From assembly GCF_040807025.1 (NCBI RefSeq), contig NC_090944.1, positions 122,875,738-122,939,737 on the forward strand: a stretch of DNA of 64,000 bases. Reading direction: 5' to 3'. The DNA is from Struthio camelus (Eukaryota > Chordata > Aves > Struthioniformes > Struthionidae). A program made the position numbers and the translations under genes. The notes under the pieces are model-generated. The model saw only the letters and a program-made list of their open reading frames with translations. It was not told the DNA's origin and made no database searches. Positions 48,690 through 62,200 of the stretch are shown piece after piece. The first letter of the stretch is position 1. Every line of letters begins with the position of its first letter.

Positions 48690-51600
48690 CTATTAAAAAC
48701 AAAATCCGTTAGTAAGCAACTATTCCCATGAGATTACGTGCTAAAATGCCACACTTTGGCAGGCTGACTGCAAAGGGTAAGTTCAACGTGAACACACACG
48801 AGTCGTGAAATCTTACACACGGCAGAGAACAACGGTTTTCAGCTAATCACAAAAAGAAGTTGGAGAAACAGAGAAGCAGCTAAGAAGATGAGCATCTAAC
48901 AAAGAAGAGGCAGGGGAAAAACTTTGCAAAAAACCCCAAATTAACAGAAAAAAAGGAGATTCTATAAAACTCTAATGTTAACAGAAAGAATAAACAAAAC
49001 AGAATGGCTCTTGACTGGTCTTACCAGTAAGCTAGACCGTATTCCATCACTGAAACTTTAGAGAAACATTTAGCTACTGGGTAGAGAAACAGCAGAGTAA
49101 AACGGCACATGCTTACAGTCTAACATCCCTTGTTCAATGGAAGTATTTAACAGCATCATTGCAGTAGCAGCATCGATATCAGATTCTGTGAAGAAAAAAG
49201 CAGTAAAATATTAGATCTTGGGTAAGCCTAGCAAAACAAGGTCCCTAGAACATAGAAAGAATGTGTATCTACATATAATGGCCTGCAGTAAAAAGAAAGA
49301 AATGCAAGAATCCAGACAGAGGATGACTCAAATATAACCAAAAATTAAGACACACCAGACATAAGTGGGATCTTATGAGCAATATGGTTGGTTACAGAAC
49401 AGTCATGTATTTTAAGTATGATAACCTTATAAAAGCTGATTTCTTACATTGCACTTACCAAGCTGAAGCCAAGAATCCGCAATATTAATTAGATTTGCAT
49501 CTGATGATGTTGTTATTGTATTCATCAACAACTGGGTTTTATTTGTAACAGTTTGAAGGAAAGGATTACACATAGGGCAAAGCAAAGCACCTAATCAACT
49601 TCATATCCTCATTCTATGAATACGCAAGCCTGAAGAACAAATGTGTCAGTAAAACACAGCACTAATTCGGCACGTATCTTTTCTCTAACTGCAGCAGAAA
49701 GTGCTTTCTTCACCATATTTTCTCACTAACAAGTCAAATAGTAAAAATAGAGAAGACAAAGGGGAAAGTAAACAGAACTGCTCAGTCTAGAAAGCATGGA
49801 GATATAAATAATAAATAGGCACTTGAAAAAGATTTAGATGAACCGCAGCGCTGTCAGTTACGGTGCTAAATACTGCTGTACGCTTTGCAGCGCTGAATGT
49901 ATTACTTCCAATCTCAGAAAGGATATCTTGAGGATATTACAGCAAAGTCTGAAATGTCTAGCTACAACCGAAGCGGGTGGTTAGTAGCTTGCTCTGTGCC
50001 AGCACAGTCAGCGATACTGCGCTCTCAACAGCTGCTGCTGAGCACACCTCTTCATATTAATAGCGAACTGCCCAATAAGAGTACTCAAACTATAAAACTT
50101 GAATCCAATTACACTGAAGTATTTTCACCCTAATCAAGCTTTAGAAAACGTAATTACTCGAAGGACAGCATCTCATACAGAGAATGAAAAGAAATAAGCA
50201 AACCTTTCCCGCTTATTTCAGGGCGTTCTAATGCGTTTAACACCCAGGAAGTCAAAGGTCTTCCTTCTCTCGCTTCATCAACGGATGCTTACGAGAGAAG
50301 CTGCGTTTCTCTTCAGAGCGGGGGATTACCCACGCAAAAGAGCGGCACGCAGACTGTGGGCTCTCAGAAGAGCCTTAGGGTCTCAGAGCAAAAGACCACG
50401 TCCTGGGTGAGAATATGTATGAGAGGGGGGAATGGAAAAGTGGGGCTCAAAGCTCAAGCATTGGAAAGAGCAAGCAGTAAGCAGAATGGTCTTCCAAGCG
50501 TGCTGGACTCGAACTGAGATGGAAATTACTGATATAAAGTGTTAGCAATGGCATTTTTTTATGGCTCTTCTTTTTTCCCCCCTCAGAAAAAAGAACATCA
50601 GAAACAGCACATCATAAGTGCTAATTGTAACTATATTACTGATTTTGGGGGTTGAGTATTGCAAAATTGTCAATTTGGTCTTCCTATACTCATTTTATAT
50701 AATTTGTGCTAGCTTTATCCCTAGTCAAGGAGAAATTTGAAGGGGAACATGTCACTTTGGGAATATTTTACCAACATGGAAAGGGGACTGAACTGCTATT
50801 TCCAGCACAAGTTATAAAACATACACATTCCCCATTGGTTTCTACAGGCTGTCATTTTAACATCAGCATACTTTAAGGTCTATGCCACTGCAACCTGTGA
50901 GTTGTTTTTTTAATTCTGTTTTATCCTTTTTTTATTTTTTATTTCTGGCTGCAACAGAGCCACTGAATTTACAAGTCATATGTATCCAACTGACAAAAAG
51001 AAATAAAAACATGAACAGTTACTTTGCGCCACTATTGTAATCAGAAAGTGAAATCCCCTGATTCTTTACTTGCTATCATAGACATTTTATTTTAACACAT
51101 GATGTTGGCATATAAACACCACCTTGTTAAATGACAAGCAATCAAAAACAGAAATGCAACATAGAATTACTACCTGCAAACTGTCTTTCCACATCTTAGT
51201 GCCCTAAAGAAATATGAGTTCTGTAGTGCTTTCTTTCATCTTGAAAGACTAGCAGTACTGTGGGTTAAAGTTAACATATCTTGCTTTCATTTGCAATTGC
51301 TCTCCTTGATAGAATATGTTTTTCCACATTTATGCTTCCACAGCAGAATGGCTGAAAAAGTGCATTACAAGGAATTCTTCCATCTGCACAACGGCTGCCC
51401 TCGGTGACCCTGGTATCGTTAATGGCTTGCCTCGAGCGTGAGGGATATGCTGAACTGGTTCCCCAAAATGCAGAAATCCAATTAGAACAAATATATGCTA
51501 TTGTTTCGGCACACTCAGTGTAGCAAACTGCAGTAGTTAGAATCAGGCTGGTAATCCCCAAAACTGTCATAGGACACACCAGCAAAGTCATTAAAAGGAG

Positions 51601-54600
51601 AGAGATTTGTTTTATAACAAGCCCTGAGAATCCTGGGCCTCCTCAAGCAAACGTACTCCTCCTTCAGTCCTTCGTGAAAGCGCGTGGAAGAGATCTAGCA
51701 GCTACGCAGCAGGTAGTCAGCAAAGGATGGTTCACTGCCACGAGGCTACAACCATAAAACCTCTGTCTGGATATGTGACAATTATCTGCTGAACAAGCAG
51801 CTGTTCTGTCTTTAAAAATCTTGGCTTTGCTGCCTAACCAATGTTTCTGGTTTGTGGCTGAAAAATGGAAACAACCTTCTCACCTCAACAGCCTACCGCA
51901 CTAGCAAAACTGGAGAACTGGATGTCTATTATGCTGCTGTAGTCCTACTTTGCGAGTGGCGTTTCATCCTTTTGAAAGAGCTTAAGCGACACTTCTCTGC
52001 AACAAATTAAGACTTGTTCACCCTTTCTTGGGGTCAGCCCATTTACAAATCAAGCACAATTCACTTTTCTGCAGAGAACTATTAGCAGAGGTATTCTACA
52101 GATGCGTATCTTTTTTTAGATGAGGGCAAAGTCTTCAGTGGATTAAGCTTTACTACTGAGTTACAAGACTTGCGCTCAACAGGCTTTTTCTAAAGAAATG
52201 CTGTAATAGCCCAGCATGCCGTCTAGCTCATTCCCGGCAACGAGGCACACTAAAATGTTTTAAGATGAGGAAAAGTTTTAAAAGTACATACTGAAAAATG
52301 AAATATCCACCTTCAGTTCAACAACTGATGCTGCTTCTATTCTTATTTGAATGTCAACAAAAAATGGATTTCCATCTTAAGTTCACCATTTTTATCTGGA
52401 TTCTGGCTGCTGTGTTCCTCCTCATGGAAAGTTAAGGTAGAAATCTATAGGCCAGAAGTATTGCCAAGTCAAAGTCCTTGTTCTTCTAATGCTCATTAAA
52501 ACCTGTTAGAGTAGAGTGGGCTCAAGAAGGGACAGAAAGACAGCAATGCTGCATTTCAGTAAAGATTCCCTGAAAATAAACAGCAAAAAAGCTGAAGAGG
52601 TGCTGAGGTACCCCCTCCCCCTCCTCAGTAAACATACTGGTCAGCTACAGGTGTGAGTTACACAGTGAGATAGGATGAATTATTATGGAGTGTAAGATTC
52701 AAACTGGGTTTTCAGCAGGGAACTGCTCCTACTAGGGTTTCAACCAGGGAGCTTCACCTGCAGATGTCCAGAATTCGAGAAATTCCATTCTTGCTCAGTA
52801 GCAACACAACTGAGGGTTTTTCCGTGCTACAAAGGCGCAAGAGTAGCTATGTTGGTGTCCCCTGCTTAGCTCGCATACTTCTACCAGCATAATTGTGACA
52901 AAAGGCACAATTTGCACCAAACTTTTTTGGACAACGAGTGAAAAATAGCATGCACCTGTGAAACAATATTCTGAGCTGATTCACGTTCCCTTGCAAATAT
53001 TCTCATGCTCTCCCAGATACCTAACTCTAAGGCACTTTTATGGCCACGTCTCACAAGTTTTATACATTAGAATTTACTGCTACAGTTCTTGGTAACCACT
53101 AAAAACTCCAAACTACTACGGACAATTCCTAGCATTAGATATCTAGCTTTCAAACTGTTTTTCCACTAAATTACACAGTCCTAAAATAGGTCATATTCGG
53201 GGGGGGATGTGTCTGCTAAATATCTTGCTGGCAGAAGAACAAGAACTTTTACATCTTGAGACTCATCTTAGGGATTTAAAGTTAACACACAATATAATGA
53301 GCATGCAATCTATTAATCAGTTTTTTGGAATCTGGCAGACTCTTCTGAACAGGTCCATATACAAAGTAAACCCTAGTTCAGAATATGCTGGTGCCTAGCA
53401 AAGGCAGCAGAGCAGAAGCAAAGACAAGTAATGTTTACCTTTGAGAGATCGGCCATGACTCTGCTTAAGTACTGAAGTTAGGTAGTGAGGCGATGACGAC
53501 CTACTGGAAAGAAATTCAACAAGTCAAAGCCAAATCCAAATGAGCCAAATAATTTGTGCAAAGTATATTAAGCTTAATAATATATCACATAGAGATTAAA
53601 AAAAAAAAAGCAAATCAAAAACAAACAAACAAAAACAGCCCTCCAAAGTTTAGCGGGCAAGCCAAGCAAGTAGCAATTTCTATTGCCTTCAGTAGATGGC
53701 TTGGCCCATCGCTTCCTGTGCTACAGAATCCTATCAATCAATCACTTGGAAAGCATTTACAAGCATTTGGAAAGCACCCTGCTGAGGAAAAGTCTTGCTG
53801 GTAAGAGACAGTCATTTCTACAAATTTTACGTACTTGCTTAAAAACTAGATTTGAAACAAAGATACTTTTTTTTTTTTTTGGTAAATAAAACCTAGATGT
53901 GAACAAAACGTTAGCCTGCGTAGAGCTCTTTGGAGCCCAGAAGCAACAGAATGAATATGGACCAGGTGTGCGTGTTGCTATTTCAGAACACTGCTGAAAG
54001 ATTAACAAGAACAAAACAAAACAAACAAAAAAAAAACAAAAACAGGGAAGCTTGGACAAATCCTGGACCCAGTTACTGCACTGGACAACTCAGTCCAGTG
54101 TAGTTTCAAAGGAGCAAAAATTCTGCTTTTCTCCTGTTCAGAGCAGCGCGGAGACCTGTGCAGTGGCCAAGTAGTGAAACTAATACCTGCAAAAAACTAG
54201 TATGAATGGAAATCAAGAGGAAAGACATGAAAGATGACCAGCCCTACTTATTATAGACAGGAGTCAGTTTCTATCTGTTGACAAGCAGGTGATTTTAAAA
54301 TTATCTGAAGCTGGGCTGTTTTGCTGATGCTGTCTGCTTTTCTGCATTATCAAAGCCAGCTTTGCATCCAGCAAAGTACCACTTAATGTATTACAGAATA
54401 AAGTGCAAATTGAAAATCTCAGTTTCTTGCTGTATATCCAGCACTAATTTATTCCTTTCATTCTAATGTACTAGCAAACTGTTGGAAATAAGTACAACAG
54501 AAATAGTACGCAACTGTTTAAATCGCAGGATACAGCAATATACATCTTTTACAGCACAGTTAGGAGAATTTAAGAAGACGACGAACAGACATTTCAAGTC

Positions 54601-57600
54601 CGATCTGTAACAGCTACCTCACAGGGTTAATGGGGGAATTTCTATGACAGTGCGCTCACCTTTTATATTTATCATACTTAGGCAGCTCTATTTTCTGAAA
54701 TAAGGCACAGCCTCAAATCACCCAAAATATCATAAAGCTGCTAAGTGCTTAGTATGTTTTAAAAATTATTATTCATCAAGGAATACATAAAAGTGACCTA
54801 CAACCCAAGCAATTACTTCAATTTTTTAAATTTTAAAACTAAAATCTTCATGCTTTAAACTGAATTTTGAATAAAATATTTTTCACTGGTCACTGGCCTC
54901 CTGCTGTGGCCGTGACCATCTTTACAACCCAGAAATCCGCTACTCTGCACAGCTGTGTATGAGGGGTGCCCATTTAATACCCTTACTATTTTGACTTGCT
55001 ATGGAATTATCAAAACTCAGCTTGCCACCGGCAACAGTTTCCAAGCTCAGTGCAGTGCAAGACTGCTTGCTAATGGCAAGGAGAGGTGCAAGAACTGAAG
55101 CGAGGAGAAGCAAGACGCATCGCCTGAGTTACGCAAGGAGCGCTCGCAGACCTGCAGCCTGCCTGGCTCTAGTAACCAACGCTACTGAAAAGGAGAGGAA
55201 TATTTAGCATCTCCCAGCGTGATAACCAAAGCGAAAAAGACCCAGCATAGTTGAATACAAACATGTGCAAAACTAGTTCACTGCGTAGTACGTTTGCTTG
55301 TGGGGGTGATGGAGGCACCTTGCCCTTGTGGGGGGCAAGGGGAACAGATTCCAAACTACAAAAGATTCACAAGCAAAGCAATGGACTGCAGCCTGCAGGT
55401 AAACTGTAGAAATAGGTGCTAAATATGTTACACTTCTCCATCTCCAATTCATCCTTTCACTTCAGCTCAGATCCTTCAAGAACCACACACACATACAATT
55501 TTATTATAGTAACTTAACACTTAGTATTAAAATAAGCTATGCATATGCATAAGGTATTTGCAGGAGTCAGACCATGGCAGCCTCCATAGCCCAGGGATAT
55601 AGCACACGTACATGAAACTGAATGCACCTTCTGGCCTTGCACCTACTTGTTTAACAAGTTTCACAGATACTTGTGAATAATATAAAATAAAATGCACCAG
55701 TGACACCAGTCACAGAATCACAGAATGGTGGAGGTTGGAAGGGACCTCCTCTGGAGAGCACCTGGTCCAACACCCCTGCTCCAGCAGGGTCACCTACAGC
55801 AGGCTGCCCAGGACCGCAGCCACTCGGCCTGTGAGTATCTCCCATCTGTCATAATAAAAGTTTTCATTTAACTACTGACAGACTACAGTTTTGGAAAGCT
55901 TCTAACCAAAATAACCTCTTAAATTTTATTTGAAAATGCTGCTGAATGATAGGTATATTCCCCACAAACATACTGTAAAACCATTACCAACTCAAGCCCT
56001 CCCACAGAAAAATTCAGAGTGTCTCACAGCTGAATTCTACCATCACCCTGTAGTTAAATTTGAACAGTCCCTCCCAGCCTCCCTCCAGCTGTACCTCTGG
56101 GCTTTCTCTTTCTCTCAACACGGCCTCAGACAAGGCAGCCCCTTAGGGGCCCTTCTCCACGAAGGTTTTTTGGAGAACGAGCCTTTTGGCAGCCCTCCGT
56201 TCCCTTCGACGGCCCCTCAGCAGCCCCCCATCGCAGCTCCCGGTTGGCCATCTCTCTCCTTCGACCTCGTACTCCATTCAGGATATCGGACATTGCTCAA
56301 AGCAGGTAATTTTACTATCAACCCTTAGTTTTAATTTGGAAGGACCTTTCCAGCCTCACTCCAACTGTACCTCTGGCTCTTCCCTTTCTCTCAGGCCGAA
56401 CCCTAACCCGCTAGGACAAGTGTCAATTTACCTCTCTTGCTTGTATGGGTGGTGTACAACGAGGGCTCTATATACTTCCCCTAGTGACTAGTATAAATAT
56501 ATCCTTCACTAATAAAGTATATAGTAATAATTACTACTAAACTCTTCCTTTCCTGTACGGTTGCTGGAACATACATATTCAGCAAACCCGGACTCTCCTT
56601 CTAGACAGTATTTACATCTTAATCCAAGAATTTTTAAATATGGACGGGAGAAAATACGTCCTTTTGTATGTGAGTGAAAGTCCTAGAAATGCATTTCTAT
56701 TATTAAAAGGAAAAAAAAAAAAGCATTCATTAGAAGTGTCTTAAAACGCTGTTATTATTTTACTGTTCTTACAAACACAGGCACTGCAAAATCCTTCACG
56801 TATCGAACTTTACGGGAACGTTGCCATGTGGCTCCATTAGGAGCACAATTTTCTTGTGACTGCAATTGTTGGCAAGTGTGACTAATCTCTCAGTGAAGAA
56901 GAAAGTTACTGAAAATGACATCGTTTCAAAATGAAGTCCTGATCTTGAAAGTACTTTAGCATTCAAGTAAAAATCTCTCCTCCGTCCCTACACCTAACTT
57001 CAGTATATACTATTTATACAAATTAGGTTAATCATACTTCAACGTTTAAACCACTGGACTTATCTTCCAGAACTTGAGGATATTCTAAACTTAACCTGAC
57101 ACGGATCTGAACAAGCTGCCCCATGCTGAATCTGATTTGTGCCCCCTGCTCATCTGGTTGGACAGATGACTTCCGAGGATCCTTTCCATCTATGTTATTC
57201 TGAAATTCTAAGTTCAAAGTTTTATCACAGTAACATATACGCACAATCTTCTGAGTAAAGCTTTTCAGGACCAAACCTGCACCTGATTTACACCAAAAGA
57301 GAAGTTCATGCCTTTATGCAGGAACACTAATGCTTGTAAAACCATAAATAGAGTCCAATTACAGTAGTTTCAAACACCTTTCTCCCCATAATACAAAGCC
57401 TGAAAATGCTACTAGCCATATCATACTTTCAGATTTGACTATTTCTTAATACTTAAATGCTTCACAGTTATCTTAGCAATGCTTCCATTCCAATAGGAAA
57501 CTGGAATGCAAGACAATTCTGCCTTGGCTCTTTCAAACCTAAGAATGACCATTTACAGCCTAAGATGGCTAGAAGGTCAGAGACCACCTTTAACAACTTG

Positions 57601-59200
57601 CAGGTCACAAAGTGCAGCCGTGAGAGACCATGCAAACCTTTATTCACTGCCAGATATCTAAGGCTTGCAGTGGCCTGTCAAATCCGTGGGTCAAATGTCC
57701 TGTTGGACTCCTACAAATTTCTGCTGCGTATTTACTATGAGTTTTACATCCTGCTCCAGTAATCCTAGTTCCTCCTCTGGTTGTTAAGCAAGCTCCTTGC
57801 AGTAAGATAAGGCATACAGCAACGTATACACATCTTAATTATCTGTTATCTCACCCAAGTTCTTTGCCAAAATAGACAAACTAGCTATGTGCCTACCTGA
57901 TTACTGATCTCATCAACAGCAATCTTTTCCTCTTTGCTTTCTCTCTCCTCCTACTCTCTGTGCCATCTCTATTACTTATTTAGCTGATGTGCCTTCTCCT
58001 GTATATAAGAATGCATCAAGTTTACTTAAAACTCCAAAATCTATTGCCTAATCTTAAAATGTATCAGCTGAGGAAGCCTTGATTCCAGACGGCTAGCGTA
58101 CTCCACCTCAGAGTACATCTGTTATGAACATCATTCTCCCCATCACCACGGTAAAACGCAAAACTTTTTTTTTTTTTTTTTTTAATAGCCTTAAAGAAAA
58201 ATACCTGTTCTCTGGGGCTTTTCTCTAAGCACATCAGAACAGAGGAAAGGAGATTTTATATGTATATATGTATAGATAAAATAAATAAAATGACTTACAG
58301 GAAAACACACACATCTTGTAAGCTAGCAGCCCCAGATATCCAAGATTAGGCTTGGTGAACTGTGCCTGAATCAGGATTTTACTCCCTGTTACCAGGACTG
58401 CCTGCTCACCAACGAAATGGCACTCACTAGTGCCCAACACAGCGCCTGACCCCACTAGTCACCTCTCAGAGTTCAGTGAGAAAAGCAGCATCTGTTCCCA
58501 AAGACCCTAAACAAAGGCAGTGTAAGACTTAACACTATATGCTCTTGTCTGGGCTACTCGCAGCCAGGACCCCTGGCAAGACACGACGAGGAAGGAAAAA
58601 GGAGGTAGAAGGGAAAATACAGAATATTTAAGAGAAAGCCACCCCACTGGTTTCTCACCCCTGCAAAAACACAGAAAATTAACAAGACCCAGAAGCAAAG
58701 AAAAGGTTAAAAAAAAAAAATGAAATAAAATATAAAAGCTTACTCATTGTTTGCTTCAGAAAGAGGAAGAAAATCTGCTCCTGCCCCCCATGGTTGTGAA
58801 ATCAAGTGCCCCCTCTTCTTTCCTGTCTTAAACTCTCCCACAGTTATAAAAAAAGATAGTAGATCTGGGATTAGTATCACAATCTGGGACTTTTAAGATC
58901 ATTAAATTCTCCCTGTCCGGTCTGTCCAGTCTCCCCGTCTGTCTATCCAGTTCAGCTAAGTCCTACTCAGCTACTTCTCTCTGGCAGAGAGCAGTAAGAC
59001 ATCCACCTGGGCATTTCCTCTGCTAGGTACATTAACATAACCTGATGCTGAACTTGTCAGAGAAAATTCACCTACCTTGGCGGTGATGCTGGTGGAGTAT
59101 AAAATGCAAGTGCCGAGGGAAAAGGTTGCTTTTTCAGTGCTTGTACAAGAGTAGGCTTATATTCTGGATCAACGCACCACAACGAACCTTTTCCGTTCAC
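48172..59200 (-). CDS. FOXN2: FOXN2, forkhead box N2 (3' part: last four coding exons)
   Basis: Coding exons, 5' to 3': 59200-59076, 53503-53439, 49185-49117, 48689-48172. They total 777 nt, giving 258 residues plus the stop, and phases are continuous. The first exon starts [20 protein letters not shown], the end of the forkhead (winged-helix) domain. The rest of the domain and the start codon are not within 59201-64000 and must lie beyond the right edge. Conserved family blocks follow: [24 protein letters not shown], a Ser-rich [19 protein letters not shown] block, an acidic [20 protein letters not shown] block, and the C-terminus [14 protein letters not shown] to KQRKK. FOXN2 (HTLF) is a nuclear DNA-binding transcription factor of the FOXN2/FOXN3 subgroup. 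These C-terminal blocks match remembered human FOXN2 better than FOXN3. Confidence 0.95.
49117..49185 (-). CDS. FOXN2: FOXN2 exon: ESDIDAA motif
   Basis: Encodes [20 protein letters not shown] then MLD, a block conserved between FOXN2 and FOXN3. The exon is 69 nt, phase 1-1, with acceptor CTTCACAG and donor GTAAGC. Confidence 0.95.
49186..53438 (-). other. FOXN2 intron with one exon-like segment
   Basis: About 4.25 kb. It holds the 73-nt segment at 49459-49531 with good splice donor and an AG acceptor (see findings). Nothing else recognised. Confidence 0.75.
53439..53503 (-). CDS. FOXN2: FOXN2 exon: Ser-rich linker
   Basis: Encodes [20 protein letters not shown] then LK. The exon is 65 nt, enters in phase 2, leaves in phase 1, with acceptor TTTCCAG and donor GTAAAC. 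SPHYL and SV(I/L)KQ match the human linker. Confidence 0.92.
55711..55843 (-). mobile_element. CR1 LINE 3' end
   Basis: The plus strand begins CACAGAATCACAGAATGG, the complement of the CR1 terminal repeat (ATTCTGTG, two copies). GGTTGGAAGGGACCTC and the rest of the CR1 3' region follow. It is a 5'-truncated copy of about 130 bp in a FOXN2 intron, in the same orientation as the gene. Confidence 0.93.
56045..56400 (+). repeat. Imperfect direct repeat of about 75 bp around a GC-rich block
   Basis: The segment at about 56045-56120 recurs imperfectly at about 56318-56398, offset near 272 bp. Both contain a form of TAGTT(T)AATTTG, CCAGCCTC-CTCCA-CTGTAC, then CTCTGG and TTTCTCTCA. The sequence between is GC-rich inside an AT-rich FOXN2 intron. 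The mechanism is unknown; it could be an old tandem duplication or the ends of an unrecognised element. Confidence 0.6.
59076..59200 (-). CDS. FOXN2: FOXN2 exon: end of forkhead domain and linker
   Basis: Encodes [20 protein letters not shown] then [20 protein letters not shown]. The first half is wing 2 and the C-terminal edge of the DNA-binding domain. The second half is a Pro-rich linker. Acceptor TTCTTGTAG, donor GTAGGT, 125 nt, leaving phase 2. It is the most upstream FOXN2 exon in the window. Confidence 0.95.
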
Positions 59201-62200
59201 CTACAAGAAAGAAGTACTGCAAATTAGAAAATCCAAGGGCAAAGTTATTACAGTCATTTCTAATTGAATATTCCCAAGACACAGCAAAGTGTAATTCTCC
59301 CTCCTTCTCCCTTCAGATGAAGGCATCCACCAACAGTGAGGCTAGGCTCTTTGCAAAGGTGACCTAAGTCACCCTCAGGTAGCTCCATTAACTATAGGGA
59401 AAGCTGACACTCCTGAGACCTTTCTTAAATGGTACAGAAACATCTGCCCTACAGCTCGGAATAACATTTCCACACTAAAGCCCCGTTGTCATTTACGGAA
59501 GCATACACGGAAGCTGTAAATCTTACTTAACACTTGGTAAATACATCTGTAAGTTAAAACAAGCGTTTGTGAAGGCATCAGTGAATTGGTAAGTAGTCTT
59601 CTGATTAACAGGTCTATGAAACTAACTTAGGAACTAACGCCCTTTCCCTTAGCCTAGATATGGCCACGTACTCCCTTAACTTTAACAACACAACATCCTG
59701 TAAAAGCAGCTTGTCCGATGCCCAACTAGAGGATCGGATTACTGTACTCCCACGCTTACAAAATCTGAAAACCTACTTTATGCATCTTTGACGCACCTAA
59801 CAATGTTAGCACCATTAAATTTGACGTGCCAGAAAGTCAAGCAAGATAAAGTATCTGCTGCTCGTCTCAAGGGCTTCTTCACCTATTTACTATATAAAGA
59901 AAACGTTATTTTTCAAGCCAGTTATTTCATTGCAAGATAGAAGAGGAAAATTAGAGAAAGTCAAAGCCAACCAAAAATCACTGACCTGATAGATCACCTA
60001 CTAGCTCCATGTGTAGCACTCTCAGGTTTTGCTACGGAAACATGTTACAGAAGTGATAATGCATGTGGCAGAAAATCGTACACCTGAATGGCAAGATACT
60101 TCTATAGGATTTTTTTTTTTTTTTAAAAAAAGCTAAGCAAGAGTAGAAAATATAAAAAAAAGGTAATACCAGAGGGCTATTCTCACAGGCAGGGTACACT
60201 ATGCTGCAACTAAAATATCTCTAAATAATAAGAGAAGATACAGAAGCAGTCCTATCAAGATACAGAGGAAAAGTCTCAGAGCAAAGATCAAAACTTCATG
60301 GACCACCTGCTTCAAGTCTGCAGAGGCCAAGTGGCCTCCTCTAGCCAGTAACAAGGGGGAATACAATATTATGGATGGGTATTCCGTGATGTATTTAAGA
60401 CTTAAAACAACCCACAAAGCGTGCAAGTCTGAGGTCTGCTTTAAGTCGCTGGCTTTCTCATGAGAAGAGTAAATATTTTGCTATTAATATAATAGAGTGC
60501 AAATTTTCACTATCAAACGAGGGAGAGTTCCAGTTCAGAAAGAGAGAGAGGGGGATGCTGCCCTGTAATTTTACTGGTAGCCATTGTCCTTTATACAGGA
60601 GTCTCTGAGCAGCACCATCTCTCTCAGAGTTATCTTTCTATTTTTTATCTCTGAATTTTCTCATACTCATCTTTTTATGCTAAAACGGAGCATAGCCTTA
60701 CAAGTGTAAGCTGTGCAGCAATAAGCTTACCTTTAATTAAATATCTGATTTCTTTCACTGTCGTGGCTCACAGGATAATTTAAGCGGTTAGGTACTAACG
60801 GAGGGTATATTGTCAGTTGGCTCCATCCATCACCTGAACAACAGACTAATGCCCTGAACTCTTTTCTGCATCCCTCCTGGAGCTCGCTGGCCTACTGCTT
60901 CATTACTTTTCCTCCAAAAAACATCCTGCCCACCTCTAGCTTTTTACTTTGAGCCCTCGCAGGTTCACAGAGCAGACAGGACTCACCTGATCACTACACC
61001 ACTACTCTATACTATATTATCTGCTGTTCACTTGACAGCTAATCCAATTTAAGTGTGGGCTGCAGCCAGAAAGGTGTTAGTTGCCCGCTTTCATTTTCCC
61101 AGCCACATACCTCCATCAGCTTGCTGACCTGACAGAAAACGAACACAAAAAATGTTGGTGGGTACCGCAACAGTGAGCTAAACCAGCACACCCTGAAGCC
61201 ATACATACAATCAATCCAACGCAAGACATAAACAGAGCGACTTCTTTGGTAGCTAGATTGGACTAGGGAGTATGAAGTCACACATCAGTTAGAGGTGGAC
61301 TTCCATGCACCCTTATTGGTGCTGAAAGCAGATATTCAGCAAAAGTGATGATCCTGTGCAGCTGCTCACGAATAAATACACTGTTGCACTCAGATCCACT
61401 AATTAACAAAAATAAAGAGTGGAACGCCAACACAGATTTCTAGTTAGCGTTTTCGGAGAAAGCTGTGCACAGCTGAAGTGGAAAATCCAATAAAACACCA
61501 GTACCTCTCGCTTTAAAACAAACTAGCCAGGTTACTGGAAGCAGTCGAACCACAGCAGCCAGTTTACCGTGCTTCTGTATGGGACCAAGATTGTGTATGG
61601 GTCAGGCCATGGTAGCCTGTGTTATTAAAGACAAATTAAACTCTGCCATTTCTGCCAGCAAAGAAAGACTAGGTGATGGGAATCTTAAACTGCCTTTGGA
61701 GGTTACTATTTCACATCAATAGTGGAGTAACTTCCCACCTGCTGATGATATACTTGTTGAAATGCTGATGCAATGTTTATTTAACGTCTCCCAAAATGAC
61801 CAACCATCAGTCTATATTGAATCTGGACCTCAGAATGAACTGACAGTTTACCTAAATTGTTCTGAGACTTTGTGTGTTATGATTATCATCTTTTCTGCAT
61901 CCCTCTCACATTTGACTTGCAATATTTTATCTAGCTGGATAAAGAAAATGAGAAAGGGAAAAAATCCCACAGTTTTAAATGTTGGACTGTTTCATAATGA
62001 CAGTAATTTCCTGTCTCCAGCATTTTTCAGTGTTGCATTATGACAACTTGGGTTGGAAACAAGATGCCTCCCACGGTCCTTTTACATTTTTTCTTTCTTC
62101 TTTTCTTTTTTTAAGTTAGGAAGGGATGTCACTGATACGATATTGCTCAGCTCTCTTTGGTCACGCAGGTTCTCCCTTCCACCTGAAAATTCACACCTTA

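Larger units (their letters stand above)
53504..59075 (-). other. FOXN2 intron with CR1 fragment and direct repeat
   Basis: About 5.6 kb. It contains the CR1 3' end at 55711 and the GC-rich direct-repeat block at 56045-56400. AT-rich elsewhere. Confidence 0.8.

Noticed and set aside
56398-56412. Telomere-like CCCTAACCC.
   Set aside because: Less than two units and isolated; not an interstitial telomere repeat.
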